A DNA stretch of 64,000 nt from CAIWHR01 sp963823215 (GTDB taxonomy: Bacteria > Pseudomonadota > Gammaproteobacteria > Burkholderiales > Casimicrobiaceae), in the NCBI GenBank assembly GCA_963823215.1, contig CAWGKT010000012.1, forward strand, positions 930,001 through 994,000, in the 5' to 3' direction. Positions 1-9,032 of the stretch are shown in pieces. Positions within the stretch are counted from its first letter, which is position 1, and every line of letters begins with the position of its first letter. The notes under the pieces are model-generated. The model worked only from the letters and a program-made list of their open reading frames with translations, made no database searches and was not told the DNA's origin. The translations under genes and the position numbers were made by a program.

Positions 1-3
1 CAT
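1..3 (-). CDS. Start codon of a minus-strand gene leaving the window (candidate glnK/P-II)
   Basis: The first three bases are CAT, an ATG on the minus strand. It is preceded on that strand by a good ribosome-binding site (AGAGGA, about five bases upstream). Only the start codon lies in the window, so the product cannot be read. The sigma54 promoter and paired NtrC-type sites upstream, and the neighbouring ubiK-comM pair, suggest a nitrogen-regulated gene such as glnK-amtB. That identification is inference from context only. Confidence 0.4.
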
Positions 4-56
4 GGAGTCCTCTCTTGCGATGAAATTATGAATTGAGCGGATGCCGAGTGTCCTGA

Positions 57-71
57 GCATTTCATGTGCCA
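57..71 (-). promoter_or_regulatory. Putative sigma54 (RpoN) promoter
   Basis: On the minus strand the sequence is TGGCAC-N5-ATGC. It carries the invariant GG and GC dinucleotides of a -24/-12 promoter, with the required 10 bases between them (GG at 70-69, GC at 58-57). It differs from the consensus TGGCAC-N5-TTGC by one base. Transcription would start near position 45 and run into the ATG at 3-1. The paired enhancer-like sites upstream support the call. Confidence 0.6.
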
Positions 72-144
72 ATAAGAATTGTCATTTTTATACAATGAGT
101 TACACGCACTAACCCGACCTAGCCACGGACCGCGACCGATTCTT

Positions 145-161
145 TGCACCAATCGGGTGCG
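145..161. promoter_or_regulatory. Putative NtrC binding site 1
   Basis: TGCACC-N5-GGTGCG matches the palindromic NtrC consensus TGCACC-N5-GGTGCA at all but the last base. It lies about 80 bp upstream of the -24 element of the minus-strand sigma54 promoter, a normal position for an NtrC enhancer. Confidence 0.6.
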
Positions 162-175
162 CCCTTGCGTTGCAC

Positions 176-192
176 TGCACCATAGGGGAGCG
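176..192. promoter_or_regulatory. Putative NtrC binding site 2
   Basis: TGCACC-N5-GGAGCG has a perfect left half-site and a degenerate right half. Its centre is 31 bp from that of site 1, about three helical turns, the spacing seen in tandem NtrC enhancers that bind cooperatively. No other coding or RNA feature is recognised between here and ubiK. Confidence 0.5.
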
Positions 193-318
193 GGACCGGC
201 CGAACGCATTGACTCGGCATTCAGCCCTCGACCGAGCGGACGAGTTCGGTCCCCAGTCCGACTTTGCTAGACTCGTCGCACATTCCGATCTGCAGGTCGC
301 GTTCAACAGGAGCTAGCC

Positions 319-567
319 ATGCTGAATCCCCAGGGCTTTGACGAAATTGCAGCGCGCATCAGCAAGGTGCTCGAGAACTCACCGGCGAAGGACATCGAGA
401 AAAATGTGAAGGCCATGCTGGCGTCCGGCCTTGCGCGGCTCGATCTCGTGCCGCGCGCGGAGTTCGAAGTGCAGGCGCAGGTGCTGCTGAAGACGCGCGA
501 AAAGCTCGAGGCGCTGGAAAAGCGGGTTGCGGAATTCGAGGCACGATTTCCGCCGCCTGCGGCCTAG
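319..567 (+). CDS. ubiK: UbiK accessory factor of ubiquinone biosynthesis (YqiC/BMFP family)
   Basis: This is an 82-residue protein of the UbiK/YqiC (BMFP) family. The N-terminal half is amphipathic, and the C-terminal half (about residues 52-77) is a Lys/Glu/Leu-rich coiled coil, the trimerising region in family members. UbiK helps the UbiJ-containing complex that makes ubiquinone. The start has a good upstream site (AGGAG). comM follows at about 75 bp, the usual betaproteobacterial order, with the NtrC-type promoter region on the other side. Length is normal for the family. Confidence 0.85.
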   Translation: MLNPQGFDEIAARISKVLENSPAKDIEKNVKAMLASGLARLDLVPRAEFEVQAQVLLKTREKLEALEKRVAEFEARFPPPAA

Positions 568-641
568 AGGGCCCCGCATTGCCGGCGCAACTCCAATATC
601 GACGCCATTGCACCGGCGACAGTCTGCGGAAGAAGCCGGTG

Positions 642-2162
642 ATGGCGCTTGCGGTCGTCCTCTCGCGCGGACTCGCCGGGCTCGAGGCCCCGCTCGTCAC
701 GGTTGAAGTGCACCTCGCGGGCGGGTTGCCAGCATTCAACCTTGTCGGTCTGCCGGACACCGAGGTCAAGGAGTCGCGTGACCGGGTACGCGCGGCGCTG
801 CAGAATGCGCAGTTCGATTTCCCGGCACGAAAGATCACCGTCAATCTCGCGCCGGCGGACCTCCCAAAGGAGTCGGGGCGCTACGACCTCCCGATAGCGG
901 TCGGCATCCTCGCGGCGACGGGCCAGATCCCAGGCATCGACCTGCCGTGCTTCGAGTTCGCCGGTGAATTGGCGCTGGGCGGCGCGCTGCGTCCGATCCG
1001 CGGCGGGCTGCCGATGGCGCTATCCGCGCGCCGCGATGGTCGCGCGTTCGTGCTCCCGGCCGAGAGCGCCGCCGAGGCGGCACTCGTGCGCGGCGCCACG
1101 ATCCTCCCGGCAACGTCGCTGCTCGGCGTGTGCGCACATCTGACTGGGCGCGAAATGCTTGCCCGGCTTGCGCCACAACACTGTGTCGCCGCGTACAGCG
1201 GAGGTGGCCTTGATATGGCCGACGTGCTTGGCCAAGAGCAAGCGAAGCGAGCGCTCACCATCGCGGCTGCTGGCGCCCATAGCCTGTTGATGATCGGGCC
1301 ACCGGGCACGGGGAAGTCGATGCTCGCGCAGCGGCTGCCCGGCATCCTGCCCCCGCTCACGGAGGACGAAGCGCTTGCCGCCGCTGCGATCGCCTCGCTT
1401 GCCGGCGGCTTCTCGGTGGCGGCATGGGGATCGCGGCCTTTTCGCGCGCCGCACCATACGGCAAGCGCCGTCGCGCTGGTCGGCGGCGGCAGCGACCCGC
1501 GGCCCGGCGAGATCTCGCTCGCCCACCACGGAGTCCTGTTCCTCGACGAGTTGCCGGAATGGGATCGCCGCGTGCTCGAGGTGCTGCGCCAGCCGCTTGA
1601 GTCCGGGGTGATCCATATCTCCCGCGCGGCACGGCAGAGTACCTTTCCCGCCGAGTTCCAGTTCATCGCCGCGATGAATCCCTGTCCGTGCGGCTGGCTT
1701 GGCCATGCGAGCGGACGCTGCCACTGCACGCCGGAGCGCATCGCACGCTATCGCGGTCGCGTCTCCGGGCCGCTCATCGACCGCATCGACCTCGGCATCG
1801 AGGTGCCGGCGCTCGCGGCCGAGGCGCTGACCGTCGGTGCCAACGCTACCGGTACTCCAGCGCATGGCATGACCAGCGCGGGCGTGCGTGCGGATGTCAC
1901 GGCGGCGCGCGCGCGGCAGACGGCGCGGCAGGGAAAGCCGAATGCGCGCCTCGTACCCCGCGAGATCGAGGCCCACTGCCAGCCCGATACGACCGGTGCG
2001 GCGCTGCTGGCCCAGGCGTTGGCGCGGCTCTCGCTATCGGCGCGCGCGTATCACCGGATCCTCAAGGTGGCGCGGACAATCGCCGATCTGACGGGAAGTC
2101 CGGTCATCGCGGCGCCGCATGTCGCCGAAGCCGTTGCCTACCGACGTTTCGATCGCATGTGA
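642..2162 (+). CDS. comM: YifB/ComM-type Mg-chelatase-like AAA+ ATPase
   Basis: The 506-residue protein begins MALAVVLSRGLAG, as ComM/YifB proteins do; the frame is open upstream to 579 but that extension does not resemble the family. It has an N-terminal Lon-protease-like fold, then an Mg-chelatase AAA+ domain with Walker A GPPGTGKS (about residue 219), a RAPHHTAS segment (about 268), Walker B VLFLDELPEW (about 298) and the Cys-rich NPCPCG...CHC element (about 346). In transformable gammaproteobacteria ComM is a helicase that promotes branch migration of incoming DNA. The role here is assumed from family membership. Confidence 0.9.
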   Translation: MALAVVLSRGLAGLEAPLVTVEVHLAGGLPAFNLVGLPDTEVKESRDRVRAALQNAQFDFPARKITVNLAPADLPKESGRYDLPIAVGILAATGQIPGIDLPCFEFAGELALGGALRPIRGGLPMALSARRDGRAFVLPAESAAEAALVRGATILPATSLLGVCAHLTGREMLARLAPQHCVAAYSGGGLDMADVLGQEQAKRALTIAAAGAHSLLMIGPPGTGKSMLAQRLPGILPPLTEDEALAAAAIASLAGGFSVAAWGSRPFRAPHHTASAVALVGGGSDPRPGEISLAHHGVLFLDELPEWDRRVLEVLRQPLESGVIHISRAARQSTFPAEFQFIAAMNPCPCGWLGHASGRCHCTPERIARYRGRVSGPLIDRIDLGIEVPALAAEALTVGANATGTPAHGMTSAGVRADVTAARARQTARQGKPNARLVPREIEAHCQPDTTGAALLAQALARLSLSARAYHRILKVARTIADLTGSPVIAAPHVAEAVAYRRFDRM

Positions 2163-2367
2163 GGAATGTGAGCGCCTACTGCGGAGTTCCCGGCCTTTGC
2201 TGAGCGTGTCGAGCCTGCTTGGGGCGCGCCCTTTGTTCTCCACAAAATAGTCGTCCGGAACCACGCAGGACGCCGGATTGCTGCGTTGCTCCAACGGGTT
2301 AGCCCATCATCAGTGGCGCCGATGCCATTGATCCAAAACATTGATTTGACCAAGGTTTTGGAAATCC

Positions 2368-2422
2368 CTATGTTGGGTTTGTGCGATGCACCAACATAGC
2401 CTCCCGGGGTTTCCGGAGGGCT
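2368..2422 (+). promoter_or_regulatory. Two consecutive hairpins in the leader of the DUF3563 gene
   Basis: A perfect 9-bp stem, CTATGTTGG (2368-2376) with CCAACATAG (2391-2399), is followed at once by a second imperfect GC-rich stem (about 2398-2407 with 2413-2422). They sit 22-75 bases before the ATG at 2444 and could form a structured 5' leader. Neither has a U-tract, so they are not obvious intrinsic terminators. The rest of 2163-2443 shows no gene; it is lower in GC than its surroundings. Confidence 0.35.
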
Positions 2423-2443
2423 GACAAGACCACAGGATTTCCA

Positions 2444-2746
2444 ATGCGACCCCATCAATTTTCCATGACCAATCCGGCCGGCCTTGGCATCTTCCCCCTG
2501 CTCGCGAAGGCGCTGACGTTCCCGACACGGCAAGCCGACGCATTCGAGCATCGGGACGTGGTCGCCGCTCCTGCGTTGGCAACAACCCCTGTGCGGCGGC
2601 GCGGATTCCTCGAACGGCTCGATCACTGGTTCTGGGCGCAACAGCAACGCGACCTCGAGGCCTACCTGGCACGGTCGACCGACGTGTACGACCTCGAGGC
2701 CCGAATCCGCGCAATCGAGCGTAACAGGTCCATTCCGTATTACTGA
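2444..2746 (+). CDS. DUF3563-family small protein
   Basis: About 100 residues from the ATG at 2444 (alternatives: ATG 2381 in the same frame, which overlaps the leader hairpins, and ATG 2465). The C-terminal 45 residues carry the DUF3563 pattern: FLERLDHWFWAQQQRDLEAY, then a short YDLEARIRAIER segment with alternating charge. DUF3563 proteins are common in Burkholderiales and are often only this conserved C-terminal piece. No biochemical function is known to me. It stands alone between comM and another small gene. Confidence 0.6.
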   Translation: MRPHQFSMTNPAGLGIFPLLAKALTFPTRQADAFEHRDVVAAPALATTPVRRRGFLERLDHWFWAQQQRDLEAYLARSTDVYDLEARIRAIERNRSIPYY

Positions 2747-2820
2747 CCGGTCATCGCATCTGCGCCGTGCGCAATCCACGTCGCCGCGCGGAAAGTCGAC
2801 GCCAACCTGAAAGGTAAATC

Positions 2821-3123
2821 ATGGAAGCCCGAATCGTGAATACCCAACCCATCCGCGACCTGAACAGGACAGGCCGGCGCGCGCTCGTCGAGAGCGGCGT
2901 GTGGCTGCGCATCGGATTCATCGGCGCGAGTGGAGTCGCGGCGGGGATCATTCAGCTGCTCGGCGGTGAGGCGAAGCCGATTTCGGCGCTGGCATTGGCG
3001 ATCGGCGGAGGCGTTCTGGCGACATTGAGCTGGCGGCGCGCCGGGGCCATTCTCGAATGCGCTGACAGATCGACATCCGTTGCGCCAGCGAGTGGCCGCG
3101 ATCACGCGCTGGCCGGAGCGTGA
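2821..3123 (+). CDS. Small predicted membrane protein, unrecognised
   Basis: A 100-residue protein with a Shine-Dalgarno-like AAAGGTAAA just before the ATG. Residues about 28-48 and 52-66 are hydrophobic (IGFIGASGVAAGIIQLLGG; ALALAIGGGVLATLSW), giving two probable membrane helices. The N-terminus is polar and basic and the C-terminus short and polar. I do not recognise the family. It lies 74 bp after the DUF3563 gene on the same strand and converges on the LysR gene. Confidence 0.5.
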   Translation: MEARIVNTQPIRDLNRTGRRALVESGVWLRIGFIGASGVAAGIIQLLGGEAKPISALALAIGGGVLATLSWRRAGAILECADRSTSVAPASGRDHALAGA

Positions 3124-3154
3124 GGATTCACGCCAAGTGCGTCGCGACTTCGGG

Positions 3155-4069
3155 TCATGGCGCGTGCCGACCTGCGGATTCTCCGGCGTCCTCGGCGTGC
3201 CAGACCTCCCGCAGGACATCGACCAGCGCCTCGACGAGCGGGTCCGTCTCGCGGTCCCTCGCGTAGACGAGCCATAGCTTCGTTGTGACTTGCGAGCCCG
3301 GCCAGATCACGCTGTGGCCGGTGCCGACGGAGTGGCTGATGATTTCGTCGCGAACGAGACTGATGCCGACGCCTGATTCGACTAGATTGTTGATGACGGA
3401 TTCGTTGTCGGCTTCGATGATCCGCTCGGGCTGGGGCGCGGGATCGTTGAAGAGCGCCATCACCAGTCGCCGATGCGTGCTCGGTTCGGGCGCGACGATC
3501 CACGGGCGCGGGGCGATGGTTTCCCACGGCGCATCGAGGAGCTCGCCGGCCCAGGCGGCAGGCATCGCCACGCGGTACACGATGTCGCGTAGCGGGATGC
3601 AGGCGAGATCCGATTCCGGCGGGTCTCCAAAGTAGAAACTCGCGTCCAGCGTCCCGCCCCGGATGCGCGCCAGGCCTTCGCTCGACATGACCTGATTGAG
3701 CTCGATTTCGATCTGCGGATAGCGGTCGCGGGCCCGCAGCAACAGGTCGCCCACGCGCAGGACCGAGGGCTCGAGGACCGTTCCAAGCTTGAGATTCCCG
3801 GTCGGTTCGCCGCGCAGCTCCTGCGCCGAATGCTGGAGGTGCACAACGGCGTCGATGATCTGCGTTGCCTCGCCAAGCAGCCGGCGGCCGGAAGGCGTCA
3901 GCGTCATCCCGGTCGAGGATCGCTCGAACAGCGTCACGCCGAACTGCTCCTCCAGAGCCTTGATGTGGCCGGAGAGCGCGGGTTGACTCAAATGCAGCGT
4001 CTCGGCCGCGCGCGTCAGGTGGCCGAACTGTGCGACGGTTACGAAAGAGCGCAACTGATTGAGATCCAA
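3155..4069 (-). CDS. LysR-family transcriptional regulator
   Basis: This 304-residue protein has an N-terminal LysR winged helix-turn-helix (residues 1-60; MDLNQLRSFVTVAQFGHLTR then AAETLHLSQPALSGHIKALE) and a C-terminal periplasmic-binding-like effector domain. It lies downstream of, and on the same strand as, the menE-like, menB and Bug-receptor genes, so it may regulate them or itself; the 228-bp gap before it (4070-4297) is likely to hold its promoter. The inducer is unknown. Confidence 0.85.
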   Translation of the reverse strand: MDLNQLRSFVTVAQFGHLTRAAETLHLSQPALSGHIKALEEQFGVTLFERSSTGMTLTPSGRRLLGEATQIIDAVVHLQHSAQELRGEPTGNLKLGTVLEPSVLRVGDLLLRARDRYPQIEIELNQVMSSEGLARIRGGTLDASFYFGDPPESDLACIPLRDIVYRVAMPAAWAGELLDAPWETIAPRPWIVAPEPSTHRRLVMALFNDPAPQPERIIEADNESVINNLVESGVGISLVRDEIISHSVGTGHSVIWPGSQVTTKLWLVYARDRETDPLVEALVDVLREVWHAEDAGESAGRHAP

Positions 4070-4297
4070 AGGCGTTCCTGACGCGTTTTACGAGCGTCGG
4101 CATGGGCGTGATTTCCCGCAGTGCAGCATGCGGTTGTTACCGAGCTTTCCCCGCCATCATACCTGTAGCGCCCCTGAGTCGGTACCATTTCCGCCAGCGG
4201 GGGGCAGCTCGCGGGGTCGGAATGCTGCGTTGCACAAGACCGGCCTTGCCGCAAAATTGTGGCCAGTTTCGGTTTCCCGGACGAGGCTTGTGGCCGC

Positions 4298-5644
4298 TCA
4301 GGCACGGGACGCGCATCTGCGCGAAAGGGGGCGCAGCGCCTGTGCTACCCCGGGCAAGGCCAGCCGATCGAGCTTGCCGCTCGACGCCACAGGCAGCTGA
4401 TCGACGTAGCAGACATGCCGAGGCCTTTTGTGTGGCGCAAGTCGCCGGCAAAGGTATTCGATCAGGGCTTCGTCGGGCGGCGGGTGCTGCTCCACCACGA
4501 GTGCCGCAGCCACGGTGTGGCCCCACACTTCGTCCGGCACGCCGAACACGCCGGCTGCCGCGATGCCGGGAAACACCTCCAGCGCTTGCTCGACTTCGGC
4601 CGGATACACATTTTCGCCGCCCGTGACGATAAGGTCGGCGCGGCGCGCGTGGACACGCAGGCACCCGCGCGCATCGATTGCGCCGAGATCGCCGGTGTCG
4701 AACCATGCGCCCGGCGCAAGCGGCGCCTCGTTCCAGTAACCCGCCGTCAACACGGGTCCCCGGACCTCGATCCGGCCGTCGCGAACGCGCAGGTCGATGC
4801 CGGGCAACGGGATCCCGGCACCCCAATCGGCCGGCGCAAGACGGGCGCGGTACGGCGTGGCGCAGACCTGGGAGCAGGTCTCGGTGAGCCCGTATGTCAG
4901 CACGATCGGGACGCCGTGGGCGCGCGCGCGCGCCAGCAACGTGGGCGAAGCGGCGGCGCCGCCCAGTACCACAGCTCGCAGGTGCGTCGGCGCGGTCCAT
5001 GCCGGATGACGATCGAGCACGCGGGTCAGCATCGTCGGGACCAGCGAGATCAGCGTAACGCGCTGACTCGCGATCGATTCGGGCAGGGAACCGGCGTCGA
5101 ATCCCGAAGCAAGCGCCACGCACCGGCGCGCCGCCAGTGTGCGCGTGAGGATCGACAGTCCGCCGATGCGCGCGACGGACATGCACAGCATCCAGACGTC
5201 GTCGGATTCCCAGCCGAGGTTCGCGGCGCTTGCTTGCGCCGACGCGGCGAGCGCCGAGCGGGTCAGAACCGCGCCGCGAGGCTCGCCCGACGTTCCGGAC
5301 GTATGGATGATCACGGCCGCGCCCGGGTGGGGCACGCGTCCCGCGCGGGTCGCTGCCGCGCAGAGGCGAGCACGCTCCGTTGCGGTGAGTTGTGGGTGGA
5401 CGAGCAGTGCCGGAATCCCCAATTCGAGTAAACCGTACAGCGAGACGACCGTCTCCACCGTGTTGGTCCCGACCAGCAGATACGGCGCCCCCGCGCGCAC
5501 CTCGTTCCTGAGCTCGGCCATGCGCCTGTGCGTCATGGCCGCGAGTTCTGCGAATGAGCAGGACCGCGCGCCGAACCGCAGGCCCGGCGCCGCGGGGGCG
5601 TCCTGCGCGGCGGCGAAGATCGAGAGCGGGTCCGGCGCGCTCAC
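4298..5644 (-). CDS. MenE-like acyl-CoA synthetase (o-succinylbenzoate-CoA ligase type)
   Basis: A 448-residue ANL-superfamily enzyme with P-loop HTSGTSGEPRG at residues 114-124, LTYGLTETCSQV in the A5 region, YWNEAPLAPGAWFDTGDLG in the A7 region and the C-terminal lysine motif GKLDRLAL. The start is GTG at 5644, overlapping the TGA of the upstream mini-ORF (GTGA). Its partner two reading frames upstream is a convincing MenB, so an o-succinylbenzoate or related aromatic/alicyclic acid CoA ligase role is likely. The sequence alone does not fix the substrate; a catabolic acid ligase is possible. Confidence 0.7.
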   Translation of the reverse strand: MSAPDPLSIFAAAQDAPAAPGLRFGARSCSFAELAAMTHRRMAELRNEVRAGAPYLLVGTNTVETVVSLYGLLELGIPALLVHPQLTATERARLCAAATRAGRVPHPGAAVIIHTSGTSGEPRGAVLTRSALAASAQASAANLGWESDDVWMLCMSVARIGGLSILTRTLAARRCVALASGFDAGSLPESIASQRVTLISLVPTMLTRVLDRHPAWTAPTHLRAVVLGGAAASPTLLARARAHGVPIVLTYGLTETCSQVCATPYRARLAPADWGAGIPLPGIDLRVRDGRIEVRGPVLTAGYWNEAPLAPGAWFDTGDLGAIDARGCLRVHARRADLIVTGGENVYPAEVEQALEVFPGIAAAGVFGVPDEVWGHTVAAALVVEQHPPPDEALIEYLCRRLAPHKRPRHVCYVDQLPVASSGKLDRLALPGVAQALRPLSRRCASRA

Positions 5645-5709
5645 TGGGATGCCTTCGCTTCGCGCTGCGCGCTCCGGTATTCGTCCTTGGGACGGCCCGG
5701 CGGGCTCAC
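5641..5709 (-). CDS. Mini-ORF 2 of the menB-menE junction repeat (22 codons)
   Basis: Starts GTG at 5709, reads MSPPGRPKDEYRSAQREAKA then SQ, and stops TGA at 5643-5641. Its start overlaps the stop of mini-ORF 1 (GTGA) and its stop overlaps the GTG start of menE (GTGA). The DNA is a near copy of the neighbouring unit. It may be translated only as a coupling device; no protein function is proposed. Confidence 0.4.
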   Translation of the reverse strand: MSPPGRPKDEYRSAQREAKASQ

Positions 5710-5768
5710 AGGATTACCTTCGCGCTGTGCGCTTCGGTATTCGCCCTTGGGAGGCCCGGCCGGCTCAT
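5706..5768 (-). CDS. Mini-ORF 1 of the menB-menE junction repeat (20 codons)
   Basis: Starts ATG at 5768 inside the menB stop (ATGA) and reads 20 codons, beginning MSRPGLPRANTEAHSAKV, to a TGA at 5708-5706 that overlaps the next GTG. Against unit 2 it has a one-base deletion after GGGCC and lacks six bases near its end, so it encodes a different peptide while keeping start and stop overlaps at both edges. Confidence 0.4.
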   Translation of the reverse strand: MSRPGLPRANTEAHSAKVIL

Positions 5769-6607
5769 GGCAGCCGTCGGAACTTGCGGAAGTCGGGCTT
5801 GCGTTTCTCGAGGTAGGCATCCCGTCCTTCCTGGCCCTCCGCGGAGAGGTAGTAGAGCAGCGTCGCGTTGCCGGCGAGTTCCTGCAGCCCCGCCTGCCCG
5901 TCGCAGTCGGCGTTTAGCGCGGCTTTGAGGCAACGCAACGCGAGCGGGCTGTTCGCGAGCATCTCGCGGCACCATTGGACGGTCTCGGTTTCGAGCTCCT
6001 CGTACGACACGACGCGGTTGACGAGGCCCATGTCCAGTGCCTCGCGCGCGTTGTACTGGCGGCAAAGGAACCAGATCTCGCGCGCCTTCTTCTGGCCGAC
6101 GATGCGCGCCATGTAGGCGGCGCCGTAGCCGCCGTCGAAGCTGCCCACCCGGGGGCCCGTCTGCCCGAAACGCGCGTTGTCCGCGGCGATCGTCAGGTCG
6201 CATATCAGGTGCAGGACGTGTCCGCCGCCGATGGCGTACCCGGCGACCATCGCCACCACGGGTTTCGGCAACGTGCGAATCTGCCGTTGCAGGTCGAGTA
6301 CGTTGAGCCTGGGCGTGCCTTCGCCATCAACGTAGCCGCCGTCGCCGCGCACGCGCTGGTCGCCGCCCGAGCAGAAGGCTTCCCTGCCCTGGCCCGCGAG
6401 AATGACCACGCCAATGTTCGCATCGTCCCGCGCGTCGGCGAACGCGTCCTGCATCTCGCGCACGGTCTCGGGGCGGAACGCGTTGCGCACCTCGGGTCGA
6501 TTGATGACGATTTTCGCGATGCCTTCGTCGGCCTTGGCATAGAGGATGTCGCCAAAGCCGGGAACGTCCTTCCAGGTCGGCATGGGCGGCAGCGTCGGAA
6601 CTTCCAT
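5765..6607 (-). CDS. menB: 1,4-dihydroxy-2-naphthoyl-CoA synthase (MenB)
   Basis: A 280-residue crotonase-fold enzyme with clear MenB signatures: FCSGGDQRVRG at 79-88, GYAIGGGHVLHLICDLTIAA, GQTGPRVGSFDGGYGAAYMA, RIVGQKKAREIWFLCRQYNA, and the C-terminal block LKAALNADCDGQAGLQELAG. MenB closes the naphthoate ring of o-succinylbenzoyl-CoA in menaquinone synthesis. The homologous BadI ring-cleaving hydrolases of alicyclic acid degradation lack most of the C-terminal block, so MenB fits better. The stop overlaps mini-ORF 1. No menF, menD, menC or menA is in the window. Confidence 0.85.
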   Translation of the reverse strand: MEVPTLPPMPTWKDVPGFGDILYAKADEGIAKIVINRPEVRNAFRPETVREMQDAFADARDDANIGVVILAGQGREAFCSGGDQRVRGDGGYVDGEGTPRLNVLDLQRQIRTLPKPVVAMVAGYAIGGGHVLHLICDLTIAADNARFGQTGPRVGSFDGGYGAAYMARIVGQKKAREIWFLCRQYNAREALDMGLVNRVVSYEELETETVQWCREMLANSPLALRCLKAALNADCDGQAGLQELAGNATLLYYLSAEGQEGRDAYLEKRKPDFRKFRRLP

Positions 6608-6622
6608 CGTGGACTCCCTCGA

Positions 6623-7597
6623 TCAGTCGATCTTCGCGCCGGATTGCCGGACGACCTTCGCCCACTTCTCGGCTTCCAGCGCGATGTGGCGGGCGAGACC
6701 CTCCGTCGTACCAGGCACGGCCTGTGCGCCGTGCGCCAGCAGCGATTCGCGCACCTGTGGGTCTTCGAGCGCCTGCCTGACGGCGTCGTTCAGCCGCAGG
6801 ACGATGGCGGTGGGCGTTCCCGCCGGCGCGAAAAGGCCGTCCCACGCGCTGACGACGTAGCCGGGAAGGCCGGACTCGGCGATGGTCGGATATTCGGGCG
6901 CGGCTGGAAAGCGTTGTGCGGTCGTGCTCGCGAGGCCGCGCAGCCGGCCGCTTTTCGCCAGCGGGTAGGCATTGGGCATCACATCGATCATCATCTGCAC
7001 GCGCCCGCCCATGACATCCGCCGCCGCGAGCGCGCCGCCCCGGTAGGGCACATGGACGATGTCGACGCCGGCCATCGTCCGGAAGAGTTCGCCTGCGAGA
7101 TGCGAGGTCGTCCCGTTGCCGGCGGAGGCGAAATTGACCTGTCCAGGATGCGCCTTGGCATACCGTATCAGCTCGCCCACTGACGCTGCCGGAAAATCCG
7201 GGTTCACGACCAGGATCGCCGCGATCGCCGTCAGCCGCGAGATTGGCGCGAAATCCCGGACTGGATCGAAGCGCAGGCTGCCGTAGAGGCTCTGGTTGAT
7301 CGCGTGCGTGCCGTTGGTGCCGTAGAGCAGCGTGTAACCGTCGGGCTGGGCGCGCGCGACGACCTCCGCGCCCACGTTGCCGCCGGCGCCCGGTTTGTTG
7401 TCGATGACGATCGGCGCGCCGAGCTCCTGCGCGACCCGTGGCATGATGAGCCGGGCGAGCGTGTCGGCGCCGCCGCCTGCGGGGAACGGGACGACGAGCC
7501 GGATCGGTCGGTCGGGATAGTCGGCCGCCGCGACCGGCAGGACTGTCATGCCGGCGGCGGCAATGACGCCTATCAGCCAGTGCGTAAAGCGAGTCAT
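6623..7597 (-). CDS. Bug/TctC-family periplasmic solute-binding protein
   Basis: The 324-residue protein has a signal peptide (cleavage likely after about residue 24, ...TVLPVAAADYPDRP) and the family hallmarks YPDRPIRLVVPFPAGGGADT and VIDNKPGAGGNVGAE. Bug proteins bind carboxylates and related small molecules for tripartite tricarboxylate transporters, but most in Burkholderiales are orphans without tctAB nearby, as here. It ends 15 bp before menB on the same strand and is probably the first gene of that operon. The ligand is unknown; an organic acid used by the menB/menE-like enzymes is possible. Confidence 0.9.
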   Translation of the reverse strand: MTRFTHWLIGVIAAAGMTVLPVAAADYPDRPIRLVVPFPAGGGADTLARLIMPRVAQELGAPIVIDNKPGAGGNVGAEVVARAQPDGYTLLYGTNGTHAINQSLYGSLRFDPVRDFAPISRLTAIAAILVVNPDFPAASVGELIRYAKAHPGQVNFASAGNGTTSHLAGELFRTMAGVDIVHVPYRGGALAAADVMGGRVQMMIDVMPNAYPLAKSGRLRGLASTTAQRFPAAPEYPTIAESGLPGYVVSAWDGLFAPAGTPTAIVLRLNDAVRQALEDPQVRESLLAHGAQAVPGTTEGLARHIALEAEKWAKVVRQSGAKID

Positions 7598-7813
7598 GTG
7601 GCGTTGCTCCCTCGTGGCAGGGCCATGGGCGGTTGATCGAAACGGGGATGGCCGGGCGCCGGTCCGCTGGGCGCCCGCGCTGGCCGCACGGGTTTTCGGC
7701 GCGCCGCGGCCGTTGCGCGCATTTTACGCGCGACAATGGGGTCCGGGCGGCTCGCGGCCCGTTAAGATGCCTGACGACGCCCCGTTTCGATCAACCGCCA
7801 ATCGAAGGCAATG

Positions 7814-9016
<1,203 letters not shown>

Positions 9017-9032
9017 GGAGGCGGACGAAACA

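Larger units (their letters stand above)
5641..5768 (-). repeat. Two tandem imperfect repeats of 63 and 69 bp between menB and menE
   Basis: Unit A (5768-5706) and unit B (5709-5641) share the blocks TGAGCC(G/C)GCCGGGCC, TCCCAAGG, CGAATACCG and AGCGC(A/G)CAGCGCGAAG in the same order. They differ by one single-base indel, one 6-bp indel and a few substitutions. Both units begin with a start codon overlapping the previous stop. I have the impression that similar short repeats recur between genes in other Burkholderiales, but could not check this here. Confidence 0.8.

Noticed and set aside
5765..6607. BadI (2-ketocyclohexanecarboxyl-CoA hydrolase) instead of MenB
   Set aside because: The C-terminal block with LNADCDGQAGLQELAG and the SGGDQRVRG loop agree with MenB as I remember it and not with BadI; the role in this operon remains open.
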